A program made the position numbers and the translations under genes. Under the pieces are notes generated by a model, which worked only from the letters and a program-made list of their open reading frames with translations, had not been told where the DNA came from and searched no databases. This document shows positions 43,760 to 52,875 of a stretch of 64,000 nt of DNA, piece by piece (position 1 is the first letter of the stretch; each line of letters opens with the position of its first letter). This DNA is from Psychrobacter sp. P11G3 (GTDB lineage: Bacteria > Pseudomonadota > Gammaproteobacteria > Pseudomonadales > Moraxellaceae): NCBI RefSeq assembly GCF_001435845.1, contig NZ_CM003596.1, forward strand, positions 744,001-808,000, written 5' to 3'.

Positions 43760-46396
43760 CTAAAATGGGCGTGGTGACGAGTAATGGCGCGCTTTTTCTT
43801 GAATAGCATTGTCTATATCCAGCACTTGTGCGGCCAAGATTTGCGCTAAATTTTGCGTGCCCACGCGGATGTCAGGAACCTGCTCAAAACGCTCATTAAG
43901 CGCGTTTATAGTATCAATTTTATGACGGTCGCTAGGAAGCGTGCCGAGCGCTTGTAATAGTGTCTGTACCGACGTATCTCTGTCTATCATCACCCGTTCT
44001 GCATCCGTGTCTCGCAAACGCTTTTGCAACGCGGTGACGTTATCAGTATGCTGAAGCGTTTTTAAAACGAGGGCCTCAGCAGCTAACTTTTCAGCCGCCT
44101 CTATCACAGTGGCAGTAGTATCAATCGCTTTAAAGTCGATCTTATCAATACGGTCTTTAACCCGTACCAGCATATTATCAAACCTGCTCTGATACGCCTT
44201 GACTTCTGCCTGTCGGGTACGCGCAAGGGCAGTAGCATCTTGCTCTTTTTGTTGTTTTTCTTGCCGCCGCTTCTCTGCTTCCTCTCGCTCACGCCTAGCT
44301 TTGTTCTCAGTTTCGGCTTGCTCACGCGCTTTGTTGAGCTGGTATTGGAGCGCCATGGTACGAGTACGCCAGTCATCAAGCCGATCTGCGTTCAATTGAG
44401 TGGTCTTGGTACGGGTAATCTCATCGTATAAGTTATCATCTTGCACAATCACCGCTTCACTTTGATCAAGAAGGGCAATACGCTGCTCATAAAACGGCGA
44501 TAGGCGCTGATAGGTTTTTTGACTGGTATTGATTTGCAGCTTTAATTGTTTGATGTCTTCATTATTGGCGGTTTTAAATGTCTTTACATCAGATACAAGC
44601 ATCTGCAAACGTGCCTCAGCGGTATCATCTATCTCTACCGCTTTAAGAGCACGCAGCGCCTCACGCTCTTGCTCAAGCGCTTTAAAACGCTCAACATCAA
44701 GATCTGCCAGTGCCGCGAACTTATGATAGGTGTCAAGGTTGCTCGTTACCTCGATCGCCTGCAAATCCTCAAACGCCTCGCGCCAGTGCTGCTGCAGCTC
44801 AGTTTTTTCAACATCAATCTCATCAAGCGATTTAAAGTCAGTAGCCAGCTTATTCAGCGTTGCGGCAAACGGTTTTAGGGTGGCCTTAAGCGCCTTATGA
44901 TCATCAATAACTCGATTGTTAAGGGGAATAAGCTCTTTTAAAACCGTTTTATTGTTCAGCATCGTTTTATCAATCTGTGACAGCTGCTCTTCAAGGCGGC
45001 TAACAGCGCGGCCTGTTTGTAGGGTGTCATCTTGTCTAAATTGATCAACCAACACTAAAGCCGTTTTCAGTGCCTCACTTTGCTCTGTCGTATGTATTTT
45101 CTGGGCAAGCTCAATCATTTTTTGGCGGGGCTCGCTAAAATCCTGTCCCACCTCCTCGGTGAACCGCTGGGTACTCTTAATGTTTTTATCAATGGTAATA
45201 ATCTGTTTAGACTGGTGCGCTAACTCTTCATGCAGCGCATCAATGGTTGAAAATAAGGCGCTGCGTACCATCTTTTTTTGACTCACAAAGTTGGCTGAGA
45301 TTGCTAAAAGCTCATCAAGTGCGTGATCATTGGCCGCATCACTATGCGTCTGACTCTTATTTTTAGGAATAGCGGGTTCAAGTTCAGCGGCAGGATCTAC
45401 AAAGCGGATATTACTGAGCTCAATTCGCGCAAAGGGTTTACGCTTTTTATAATGTATTGTGACGCCGTTAACCTCTTGTTCATTGCTTTCTAGGTCAATA
45501 CGTCCCTTGTCGTCATACTCAATTACCAGACCATTTTTTTCAATGTAAGCATTGATCTCATCAATCGTCTCGTTGTACTCATGAATCACTGAACGATTGC
45601 CTTTGAGAATATCCTTATATAGTGACTTACCCAGTTTCATTTTTGGTAAACGACTGATGCCCAGCTCACGGTAGGATTTCTCACTAATGGTTTTATTCTC
45701 AGGCAGTAGCTCATTGGCCATATCCGCCCAAAGGGTGCGTTGATATTTAAGCTCATCGCCGCGCCCGTTTAACCCCTTAGATAAACGCTCCTCCGTTGAC
45801 CACTGCAACCAATTCTTGCGTGCTGATAAAGCATAACCCTCAACATCCGCTACTATCTCACGGCTTGAGAGTAAAATATGGGCATGAAAGTTACGACTGG
45901 TCAGCTCAACCACTTCAACCTCCCCCACATGTTTCTCGTGACTGTGTGGCCGATGAATGGCTACATCGACAAGCACGTTATAGCGATCAGATAAGGTTTG
46001 AGCGTAGCGCTCGGCCAAAACTATACGCTGATCAGCGGTGATCCCATCAGGAAACATCACATCAATCTCAGTACCTAATTGAGCGTTTTTACGAGTCTCA
46101 ATGCGTTCGATATCATTCCAAAAACCCTCACGTGTCACTGCTAGATCCCCAGCAAGAGTTGGCGTTATCAACGCCGTATGCATCACATTTTTCTCAATAA
46201 CTTGCGTGTATTTAGTACCATCACTGTCCACTAAATTTAAGATTTTGTCTTTAGCTTTACTGGTGTAATCGTGGACGACTCCTGACTGCTCATCAGCCAG
46301 TTTTGAGCCAGAATTATAAGCCGACTTTGCCACCACGCTATGATTTTTCGCCTTACTAACGGCGCTAACTGACAGATGAAACCCTTTATTATTCAT
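43760..46396 (-). CDS. mobA: MobQ-family relaxase (MobA/MobL)
   Basis: I start at MNNKGFHLSVSAVSKAKNHSVVAKSAYNSGSKL because MobA/MobL proteins begin at this conserved strand; an ATG 18 bp upstream is possible and neither has a strong ribosome site. The relaxase domain (about 1-230) has the catalytic Tyr candidate in SAYNSG and the metal-binding motif RNFHAHILLSSR (about 168). Residues 380-860 are mostly coiled coil with EKRRQEKQQKEQ. The 878-residue protein would nick at oriT and lead strand transfer, using a conjugation system supplied elsewhere; no mating-pair genes are in the window. Confidence 0.9.
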   Translation of the reverse strand: MNNKGFHLSVSAVSKAKNHSVVAKSAYNSGSKLADEQSGVVHDYTSKAKDKILNLVDSDGTKYTQVIEKNVMHTALITPTLAGDLAVTREGFWNDIERIETRKNAQLGTEIDVMFPDGITADQRIVLAERYAQTLSDRYNVLVDVAIHRPHSHEKHVGEVEVVELTSRNFHAHILLSSREIVADVEGYALSARKNWLQWSTEERLSKGLNGRGDELKYQRTLWADMANELLPENKTISEKSYRELGISRLPKMKLGKSLYKDILKGNRSVIHEYNETIDEINAYIEKNGLVIEYDDKGRIDLESNEQEVNGVTIHYKKRKPFARIELSNIRFVDPAAELEPAIPKNKSQTHSDAANDHALDELLAISANFVSQKKMVRSALFSTIDALHEELAHQSKQIITIDKNIKSTQRFTEEVGQDFSEPRQKMIELAQKIHTTEQSEALKTALVLVDQFRQDDTLQTGRAVSRLEEQLSQIDKTMLNNKTVLKELIPLNNRVIDDHKALKATLKPFAATLNKLATDFKSLDEIDVEKTELQQHWREAFEDLQAIEVTSNLDTYHKFAALADLDVERFKALEQEREALRALKAVEIDDTAEARLQMLVSDVKTFKTANNEDIKQLKLQINTSQKTYQRLSPFYEQRIALLDQSEAVIVQDDNLYDEITRTKTTQLNADRLDDWRTRTMALQYQLNKAREQAETENKARREREEAEKRRQEKQQKEQDATALARTRQAEVKAYQSRFDNMLVRVKDRIDKIDFKAIDTTATVIEAAEKLAAEALVLKTLQHTDNVTALQKRLRDTDAERVMIDRDTSVQTLLQALGTLPSDRHKIDTINALNERFEQVPDIRVGTQNLAQILAAQVLDIDNAIQEKARHYSSPRPF

Positions 46397-46434
46397 AGCA
46401 AAAAAACCCAACATTGAGAGATGATTTTTTGGGG

Positions 46435-46600
46435 GTTGTAGGGGGTTCGCCCCCTGCCGAACGACGGAGTTTATGTAAAAAAATAGCGCCCCTTGTGGGC
46501 CTTTTTTACATAAACTCCTAAGTTCGCTCTTAACAGAGGGTTAAAATACTACTGCGCCCACGAAACGATGTGGTCTTGTGTATTTTACTACCTTGCATAC
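46435..46600. other. candidate origin of transfer (oriT)
   Basis: This gene-free stretch between divergent mobA and the small gene at 46658 contains a GC hairpin AGGGGGttcgCCCCCT (46441-46456) and a perfect 17-bp inverted repeat GGAGTTTATGTAAAAAA / TTTTTTACATAAACTCC (46467-46519) whose loop contains TAGCGCCCC. It also has TACTGCGCCCAC (46551-46562), which resembles the GTGCGCCCT nick region of RSF1010-type MobQ oriTs. The exact nick site cannot be fixed from sequence alone. Confidence 0.6.
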
Positions 46601-46657
46601 CTGTGTATGTACTGCTAGGATCAACTCTATCATAGTTGGCTAAAAAAGGATGAAGTA

Positions 46658-46999
46658 ATGTCAGTAATATCAGATGATTTATTCGCAAATAAGATTAAGC
46701 AATTGCAGGCTCTTAAAAAAGAGATTGATCAGGACAGGCTTGAAGCACATAAAATATTGGGGGAGTGGTTGGCCAACGCATTAGACGATGATGACAATCA
46801 TGAACTGCAAGCCATTTTTTTAGACGCACACGATAATGAAAAGTATGTCCGTTTGAAAAAGCACCGTGAGTTTTTAAAGTCAATTGCTCATAAGATGCAA
46901 GGTGAGGCTAAGATGGTATCAAGCAGTTTTACTTCGAATAAAGACAATCAAGACAGTGAGTACGGTTCATTGTTTGATGACAAATCAGCAGCGCAATAA
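46658..46999 (+). CDS. putative MobC-like mobilisation accessory protein
   Basis: This 113-residue charged helical protein (LFANKIKQLQALKKEIDQDRLEAHKILGEWLANALDDDD...) is divergent from mobA across the candidate oriT, the usual place of mobC in MobQ plasmids. No diagnostic motif is visible. The role is inferred from position. Confidence 0.55.
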   Translation: MSVISDDLFANKIKQLQALKKEIDQDRLEAHKILGEWLANALDDDDNHELQAIFLDAHDNEKYVRLKKHREFLKSIAHKMQGEAKMVSSSFTSNKDNQDSEYGSLFDDKSAAQ

Positions 47000-47203
47000 C
47001 TGTTACTGTTAGCAATAGCCTATTCATCCGTACAACTGAATCGTCTTCTAATTAGTAAAATGTTAGAAGGCGATTTTTAGCTGTTTTAAGCGCTTTAAAA
47101 TATATTTAGCTATCAGTGTATAGAACAGAGCATAGAATGCGTATAAGGGTGCTTTTTAGGCTTTCTAGCAACGATTTGAGATGTATTTACAGAGGTATCG
47201 ATA

Positions 47204-47368
47204 ATGGCTACTGAAAATGAAGACAAATTATCTACAAAAAATGCGACTGAAAACATGAAACCAGCTTTGTCCAAAATGACAGATGCAGACATTCAAAAGA
47301 TCTTTGATCGTGCTTTTGAAGATTTCCAGAGGTCGACTCTTGATTCGCACTATGAAAGTGAGGATTAA
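47204..47368 (+). CDS. small acidic protein of unknown function (54 aa)
   Basis: ATG at 47204 follows AGAGGT at a good distance and the frame runs 54 codons to TAA at 47366. The product (MATENEDKLSTKNATENMKP...MTDADIQKIFDRAFEDFQRSTL) has a disordered acidic front and one amphipathic helix. It lies just upstream of the iterons, where plasmids often keep small copy-control or replication accessory genes. No homology recognised. Confidence 0.5.
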   Translation: MATENEDKLSTKNATENMKPALSKMTDADIQKIFDRAFEDFQRSTLDSHYESED

Positions 47369-47598
47369 TATCAAGTAAGCGGACAACAGCTGGTTGAGCT
47401 ACTAAATAATTTTAAAAGCAGTTGGTAGCTCATATTATTATTTCAAATTCGTCGGTTTTTTTGCCTATTTTCCTATTACTTAAAACAAAAATATATTTCT
47501 TATTTTTTAATAATTTTTAAAAGCTTTTGTCCTGAAGGTGAAAATCGGCACAGACACTTACTTCACTTGGTCTACAGCGGAAAAATATTTTTATATAG

Positions 47599-47686
47599 TG
47601 GAAGTTTAGGCGGTTAAAGGTGGAAGTTTAGGCGGTTAAAGGTGGAAGTTTAAGCGGTTAAAGGTGGAAGTTTAAGCGGTATTAGT
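47599..47686 (+). repeat. replication iterons, 4 x 22 bp (oriV)
   Basis: Four head-to-tail 22-bp units begin GTGGAAGTTTAGGCGG (A replaces the second G of AGG in units 3 and 4; unit 4 diverges in its last five bases). The stretch before them (47440-47598) is A/T-rich with long A and T runs, suitable for strand opening. Their position 76 bp upstream of a Rep_3 initiator is the standard iteron origin layout. Confidence 0.93.
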
Positions 47687-47715
47687 GGAAAGTAAATTTG
47701 TAAATTCCACTAATA
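47682..47715. promoter_or_regulatory. inverted iteron half-sites, likely rep operator
   Basis: ATTAGTGGAA and TTCCACTAAT form a 10-bp inverted repeat with a 14-bp spacer, using the GTGGAA start of the iterons. Rep_3 dimers commonly repress their gene at such inverted half-iterons. It lies 46 bp before the rep ATG. Confidence 0.75.
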
Positions 47716-47761
47716 TTGTTTATTATTCCCCATAAGCATTAATCTAGCGAAATATTACGAT

Positions 47762-49000
47762 ATGAATAAAAATGAGATGGCACAGTTCCAAAATAACCTA
47801 CGAGAGTCTATAGGCGAGTCTTATACGGTCAAAGTAGATAAAAATTTAAGCGAACAAGAGCGCGATGAACTTACCGCTCATGTAAGAAGGACAGTGGGTG
47901 ATAATGGTGCCACTATCCTTATTATTGAACCTGTCATAGAATCAAAATTTGATTTTAATTTTGATTTGATTACCTCAGACGTTAAAGAAATCAAACCATT
48001 ACAGAATGTCAGTCAAGTTGAGAGTAAGCCCAAACCAATTTACAGTGACAAATGGCTGGTGATGCAAAACCGTTTATTAAATGCCATTTCAGATTTGGAC
48101 TTGAATGAGCGGCGTCTGATTATGTTTTTATCGCCCTTAGTACGTAAGCATGTAGAAAAAGACCCTGATGCCAGAAAACGAATGTTTGTGGTTAATGCGC
48201 TAGAGTTTGCCCGTGAATATAATTTAGGCAAAAAAAGTATTTACCGTACCTTGGCAGAAGTTGCTAATAGCATGCTGCACAAAGCATTCTTTTTTTGGAA
48301 CTTTAAGAATAATGAACGGACGCATAGAACTGGAGTGTCTTGGCTTGTTCAGTGCGAATATAAGGAAAACGAGGGACAGTTAGAAATTATACTGGCCGAT
48401 ACAGTGATTGAGATGCTATCAGTATTCGATCGTGAAAATCCATTTACCAAATGGGAGCGACATTGGATTATTAATCTTGGTAGTTATGGCATGATTTTAT
48501 TTGAGCTGATTGCCAGTTGTATGTTCCAAAAATACAAAGAAAAGGCGTATACCGTTGACTATTTACGTGAAAAATTTAATTGCGTTGATAGCTATGGTAG
48601 GAATATTGATTTCAAACGTTATGTATTAGATAAAGCTATCAGTGATATTCATACGCACACGCCTTACCGTATAACCTACGCTCAAAAGAAAAAAGGGCGG
48701 GTGGTGAGTGAGATTGTGTTTAGTTTTGAAGATAGCAGTCAAGCCAAGGTAGAGGCTAAGCAGTCAAAAGCATTGAAGAGTGATCTGAATCCTTTTTCAA
48801 TTAAAGGTCTAAGCGACGCACAATTAAAACGCATTGTTCTGAATAAAGAATTTATAGCCAATTATAACCATCTGGTCAGCTCCACCAGTCTAGCAGGCCA
48901 AAATGAGGCAGAGTGGGCAATTGAGATGGTCAAAAGACTAAAGACGGATTCTTCAGTTTTCAATAAATGTCCTATTCGTGATTATTTAGAATATACGTAG
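47762..49000 (+). CDS. repB: Rep_3-family plasmid replication initiator
   Basis: This 412-residue protein has the Rep_3 two-winged-helix core from about residue 95 (YSDKWLVMQNRLLNAISDLDLNERRLIMFLSPLVRK ... GKKSIYRTLAEVANSMLHKAF ... LGSYGMILFELIASCMFQKYK). It has an N-terminal extension of about 90 residues not usual for the family, and a C-terminal tail with KDLNPFSIKGLSD-like content. It binds the iterons and opens the origin. It is intact, so the block may still be able to initiate replication. Confidence 0.92.
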   Translation: MNKNEMAQFQNNLRESIGESYTVKVDKNLSEQERDELTAHVRRTVGDNGATILIIEPVIESKFDFNFDLITSDVKEIKPLQNVSQVESKPKPIYSDKWLVMQNRLLNAISDLDLNERRLIMFLSPLVRKHVEKDPDARKRMFVVNALEFAREYNLGKKSIYRTLAEVANSMLHKAFFFWNFKNNERTHRTGVSWLVQCEYKENEGQLEIILADTVIEMLSVFDRENPFTKWERHWIINLGSYGMILFELIASCMFQKYKEKAYTVDYLREKFNCVDSYGRNIDFKRYVLDKAISDIHTHTPYRITYAQKKKGRVVSEIVFSFEDSSQAKVEAKQSKALKSDLNPFSIKGLSDAQLKRIVLNKEFIANYNHLVSSTSLAGQNEAEWAIEMVKRLKTDSSVFNKCPIRDYLEYT

Positions 49001-49158
49001 ACTGACAAAAACATCCTATTGCTGGGTGGTTAGGTGCTAGCCTTGGCAGTATTAAGACACTATGATTCTCTAAAAAAACCAGCGCTAATCATTAATAAAT
49101 GATAATAATGCGCTAGAGGAGTACTTAATTGATTGTTAGCCATAATCTAACGATTATG

Positions 49159-49184
49159 ACCTCAAGATTGCTTGAGGTTTTTTT
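49159..49184 (+). terminator. intrinsic terminator between rep and kfrA
   Basis: ACCTCAAG pairs with CTTGAGGT around a 4-nt loop and is followed by seven T. Confidence 0.85.
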
Positions 49185-49194
49185 ATATCTTATA

Positions 49195-49241
49195 TTGTAT
49201 TATGTTGTATATTGTATTATACTATATACAACATAATACAA
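49195..49241. promoter_or_regulatory. large palindromic operator in front of kfrA
   Basis: A perfect 17-bp inverted repeat, TTGTATTATGTTGTATA and its complement, with a 13-bp A/T spacer that itself repeats TTGTATTATA. It ends 40 bp before the kfrA start and must overlap the promoter. KfrA of RK2 is an autorepressor binding a dyad in its promoter, so autoregulation is likely. Confidence 0.75.
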
Positions 49242-49281
49242 ACGCTACATATTTACTCATACAAAATTAAGGACAATAATT

Positions 49282-50292
49282 GTGGCCATTACTACACAGC
49301 AAATTCATGCTACCGCTGATCAACTGCACGAACAAGATATCAAACCTACTTTAGCAGAAGTACGTAAGGCGCTGGGTGGTGGATCATTTACGACCATCAG
49401 TGAAGCCATGAAGTCTTGGCGTCAGGATAACCAACAAGAAGAGCAGCTAAGACAGGTTGAGCTACCAAGTGGCATTGCTGAACGTTTACAAACGCTTGGC
49501 GCGGATATGTGGCAAACGGCCATTGATATTGCCAATGATCGTCTGGTTAGAGAACGGGAGGCTCTAGAGAATATTAAAACCAAGTTGCAAGCTGAGACAG
49601 ACGAGGCTCAAGACGCGGTTAAGACACTAGAGAGTGAGCAGACTGATTTGTTAGAACAGCTCGATGAGGTCACAGCAACTGCAGAGGCAACGGCTATCAC
49701 CGCGGCTCAAGTGACTGCTGAACGGGATATGCTGACGCAGACACTCAGTGATACTCAGCACCAGCTGGAGCTTGAACGAGCTAAAACAGCTGCAGCTCAG
49801 GCTCAACTTGCTGACCTGCGTAGCAGCTTTGATCAACAGTCAAAAGAGCTGAGTGCCAACATATCGAAGGTGGCCACGCTTGAAGCCACTGCTAATAGCG
49901 ATAAAGCAGAGATCACACGTGTGAAGACAGAGCTTGAAGCAGTCAAGGTTGAGCTAAAAACAGTGACTACTGAGCACAACCAAATAATGAACCTTACAGC
50001 AGAGGTAAAAGGAGAATTAAAAGCGATAACCGCTGAACGTAATAAGTTATCAGGGATCAATGAGCGGCTGACTCAAAAGCAAGCTAAGATTGAAGCAGAT
50101 CATCAGCTACTGATTAAGCAACACGACACGTTAAATCATGAGAGAACTTTGCTTAGTACAGAGTACACTGCATTGAGTGAGCGGTATGATGAGCTTTCAG
50201 TTAACTATCAATCAGAACAGGAAAAGAGTAGCTCATTGACTGCAGAGATTGAAAAGATGCGAGAGACAATTAACACTAAAAGTATCAGTTAA
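49282..50292 (+). CDS. kfrA: KfrA-like DNA-binding coiled-coil protein
   Basis: This 336-residue protein starts at GTG (49282) after AAGGAC. The KfrA_N DNA-binding domain occupies residues 1-60 (TTQQIHATADQLHEQDIKPTLAEVRKALGGGSFTTISEAMKSW). The rest, about 75-330, is one long alpha-helical coiled coil rich in A, E, L and T. KfrA proteins bind plasmid DNA, regulate their own gene and form filament-like assemblies that assist stable maintenance. It is adjacent to the replication gene. A related control region survives at 11.8 kb. Confidence 0.88.
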   Translation: MAITTQQIHATADQLHEQDIKPTLAEVRKALGGGSFTTISEAMKSWRQDNQQEEQLRQVELPSGIAERLQTLGADMWQTAIDIANDRLVREREALENIKTKLQAETDEAQDAVKTLESEQTDLLEQLDEVTATAEATAITAAQVTAERDMLTQTLSDTQHQLELERAKTAAAQAQLADLRSSFDQQSKELSANISKVATLEATANSDKAEITRVKTELEAVKVELKTVTTEHNQIMNLTAEVKGELKAITAERNKLSGINERLTQKQAKIEADHQLLIKQHDTLNHERTLLSTEYTALSERYDELSVNYQSEQEKSSSLTAEIEKMRETINTKSIS

Positions 50293-51088
50293 ACTTAGTA
50301 ATAGAGGCCTATTAACAATAACTAAGTCAATCCCGTTCTATTCACACTAAGCTTATGAATCAACCATGACAATGTCGACTCACTGAATAAATGATGGTTG
50401 TATAATAAATATTCTAAATTTTTCTCTAGATTCTTATAGTATATAGCCTAGTGGGCTATATACTACTTAAATTAGCCTAAGTGAAAATTATGCTGATTTT
50501 GGAGCCTTGAGCAGATTTCAAGGAACACTCACCCTAAAGCAATTATGAGTATAATAATAATGCTCACAAACACTTTAGTGCATCCCTTGAATTTGATGTG
50601 ATTAGTCATGCCGACTTCATCGCCCATCGCGTCATCAAGACCGTATCACTGTATCAAGCTACGGCTGTTATGATTACGGCTGATAGCACCGCCTAGACAC
50701 GCTCATAACCGCTACTGTACTGTCATACGCTAGCAAGGGCGTTCGCCCAATGTACCGCTACGATATGCACAAGTAACCACTCATTGCGTTGCTCTGATCC
50801 TTTGTCTAGTCACCCCTGTAGGGAGCTCACCCTTATGTCAAACGCAGTCGTCACCGAGGCCTGCCACCCATTTGACGGGTAACGGGTACAGAGAGAGCAG
50901 CACGAAAATGTAACGAGCGAACAAGCAGTTTTTAAAATGTATAGCAAATAGAGTTGATATGAGAGCAGATTTTGGATAAAATGACCCTAAACGGGCATTT
51001 AATGCTGTTCAAATAACGCAGTCTGTGTGCTTATTTGTTCGTTACAGGGTGTTGACGCACACTGTAACCGTTATCTACATTTAAAACT
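50293..51088. other. about 800 bp of non-coding DNA with structured, less A/T-rich core
   Basis: No frame of useful length is open. The core (about 50590-50900) is visibly richer in G and C than its surroundings and has hairpins (GGGCGttCGCCC at 50739) and repeated TACGGCTG (50663, 50679). TGTAACGAGCGAACAA near 50909 is partly repeated in reverse as TTGTTCGTTACA at 51044. A strong terminator ends the region. It may encode a structured RNA or a plasmid site; I recognise no known family. Confidence 0.5.
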
Positions 51089-51127
51089 AAATGCCTCTGG
51101 GAGTCAACTCCCAGAGGCATTTTTTTG
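51089..51127. terminator. strong intrinsic terminator
   Basis: AAATGCCTCTGGGAGT pairs perfectly with ACTCCCAGAGGCATTT and is followed by more T. No protein gene ends just before it, which suggests a non-coding transcript. Confidence 0.85.
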
Positions 51128-51294
51128 TTTGTCATACAGATTAGGTTTTTAATATCTGATTCTTCGTTAAATTGCTTAGGCTTTTTTTGTCGTCATTTAG
51201 CGTAAGCATTTCAATTATTTTGAAGTTAGCAATTAGTACTTAGTACATTCTCACAAGACGTTAAGTTTCTGACAATACTGAGGTAGTTTACTAT

Positions 51295-51352
51295 TAAGAC
51301 CGCCTTAGTCGTCAGATGCAAGGTTTTACACGCGCTGTTAAGAAGCGGTAAA
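51295..51352 (+). pseudogene. scrap of a serine resolvase gene (remnant 3)
   Basis: RLSRQMQGFTRAVKKR can be read here; CGTCAGATGCAAGGT is shared with remnants 1 and 2. Only this short stretch of the resolvase arm survives before the IS3 remnant. Confidence 0.5.
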
Positions 51353-51377
51353 TCATCTTTCTGAGAGAATACGATAA

Positions 51378-51700
51378 TTAAAAGACAAACTTACACTCCT
51401 GAGATTAAAGAACGCGCCGTTCGCATGCTGATTGAAGCATTAAACGATTACACCTTTATGTGGTCATGTCATAAAAAGCGCACTAATGAAACTATACTAA
51501 CCAACATTCAAGACTAAGCTACACATACTAAAGAGCTTGAACATGAGAACAAGAAGCTTACGTAAGCCAGTTAGATTACAGTAAAATCCGCTTTTTTCGC
51601 CCAAGGAGAGATAGGACACACAATCAAGTTGTGGTTCAGTTTATTGATAAAAATAAGTGTGTCTACGGTATTAGAGCAATATTGACTGTGCAATATAGAA
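51378..51700 (+). pseudogene. decayed IS3-family transposase genes
   Basis: KRQTYTPEIKERAVRMLIEALNDY is an OrfA start; later KELEHENKKLT then stops, AFFAQGEI (the OrfA/OrfB joint, usually AYFAQAEL) and VVQFIDKNKCVYGIRAI (OrfB start) follow, in order but with stops between. The element is unrelated in detail to the intact IS3 copy at 11.8 kb. No end sequence was found. Confidence 0.7.
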
Positions 51701-51762
51701 AATATGCAATAAACTTATTTTCTACCTTTAATAAAATGCAGCAACCTAAACAAGGGTAAATT

Positions 51763-52710
51763 ATGAGTAATTCAGATAACCACAGTCATCAAGCTCCAAA
51801 CCCTAAAGATATGAATAAAGCTTTTTATATTGGGATTGGTCTAAATTCTGCATTTACGCTCATCGAGTTTATAGTGGGCTACTCAACTAATTCATTAGCT
51901 TTAATCGCAGACGCTAGCCACAACTTAAGTGATGTTGCCAGTTTAATAATCTCGTTAATTGGAATGAAATTAGCACAGAAAGCATCTACTACGCTTTATA
52001 CCTATGGCTACAAAAAAGCTTCTATAATGGCGTCTCTTATTAACGCCATATTGTTAGTTACAATAGTTATAGGTATTGCGTATGAGGCCTTGGGTCGATT
52101 TGATACCATACCGGAAGTTGCAGGAAAAGTTATTATTATTACAGCTCTAATAGGCGTATTTATAAATACTGTTTCTGCTTTTGCATTCTACAAAGGTCAA
52201 AAAGACGATATTAATGTCAAAGGTGCTTTCTTGCATCTAATGGTAGATGCATTGGTCTCTGTAGGTGTCGTTATCTCGGGCATTATTATTTACTATACAA
52301 GTTGGAATATCGTTGATCCTCTAGTTAGCTTGATTATTTCAGTCGTTATACTGTTATCGACTTGGGGTCTACTAAAAGAGAGTATCAAGCTTGCTATCGA
52401 CGGAGTACCTCAAAATGTTGATCTCAGTAAAATCACTGCTATCTTAGAGAGCTATAATTTTATTCAAAACTTTCATCATTTACATATCTGGGCTTTGAGT
52501 ACCACTGAGAATGCTCTTACAGTTCATATTGTACCGAAGACCGACATAACGTTTAAAGAGACTATTACTATGAAAGAAAACATCAAGGAAGATTTGGCGC
52601 ATCAGAATATACAACATGCAACTATTGAATTTGGTACTAAGGCAGATGACAATCAAAAATCGCGTGCATTAAATGAAAGTATCAACAAAAAGATGATAGA
52701 CCGTATATAG
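51763..52710 (+). CDS. cation diffusion facilitator (CzcD/ZitB type)
   Basis: This 315-residue metal/proton antiporter has six membrane helices and the metal-site pairs HNLSD (in ADASHNLSDVASL, about 46-58) and HLMVD (in GAFLHLMVDALVS, about 155-167). A cytoplasmic ferredoxin-like tail (HHLHIWALSTTENALTVHIV) follows. The HxxxD/HxxxD set with a short His-poor start suits Zn/Cd/Co efflux. It sits immediately before the second repeat copy, 4.8 kb from cadA copy 2, and may be a metal-resistance passenger of the plasmid block. Confidence 0.88.
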   Translation: MSNSDNHSHQAPNPKDMNKAFYIGIGLNSAFTLIEFIVGYSTNSLALIADASHNLSDVASLIISLIGMKLAQKASTTLYTYGYKKASIMASLINAILLVTIVIGIAYEALGRFDTIPEVAGKVIIITALIGVFINTVSAFAFYKGQKDDINVKGAFLHLMVDALVSVGVVISGIIIYYTSWNIVDPLVSLIISVVILLSTWGLLKESIKLAIDGVPQNVDLSKITAILESYNFIQNFHHLHIWALSTTENALTVHIVPKTDITFKETITMKENIKEDLAHQNIQHATIEFGTKADDNQKSRALNESINKKMIDRI

Positions 52711-52875
52711 CTATCTTTTTTTAAGTATGAGGCGCGTGCCTTATGTCGACATAATTTTTTCAATCAATTCTTATGTGATCAATAGTTTAAAACTTTTATA
52801 TTTACGTGCGTTAGGATGTTACCTAGAAAAAATAAAAAACTTACACTGATTAAATTATTATGATTAAGTTTACTA

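Noticed and set aside
24400..52778. XerCD pdif modules typical of Acinetobacter and Psychrobacter plasmids
   Set aside because: I looked for the 11-6-11 motif (TTATACGAAAT-type arms) and found no convincing pair.
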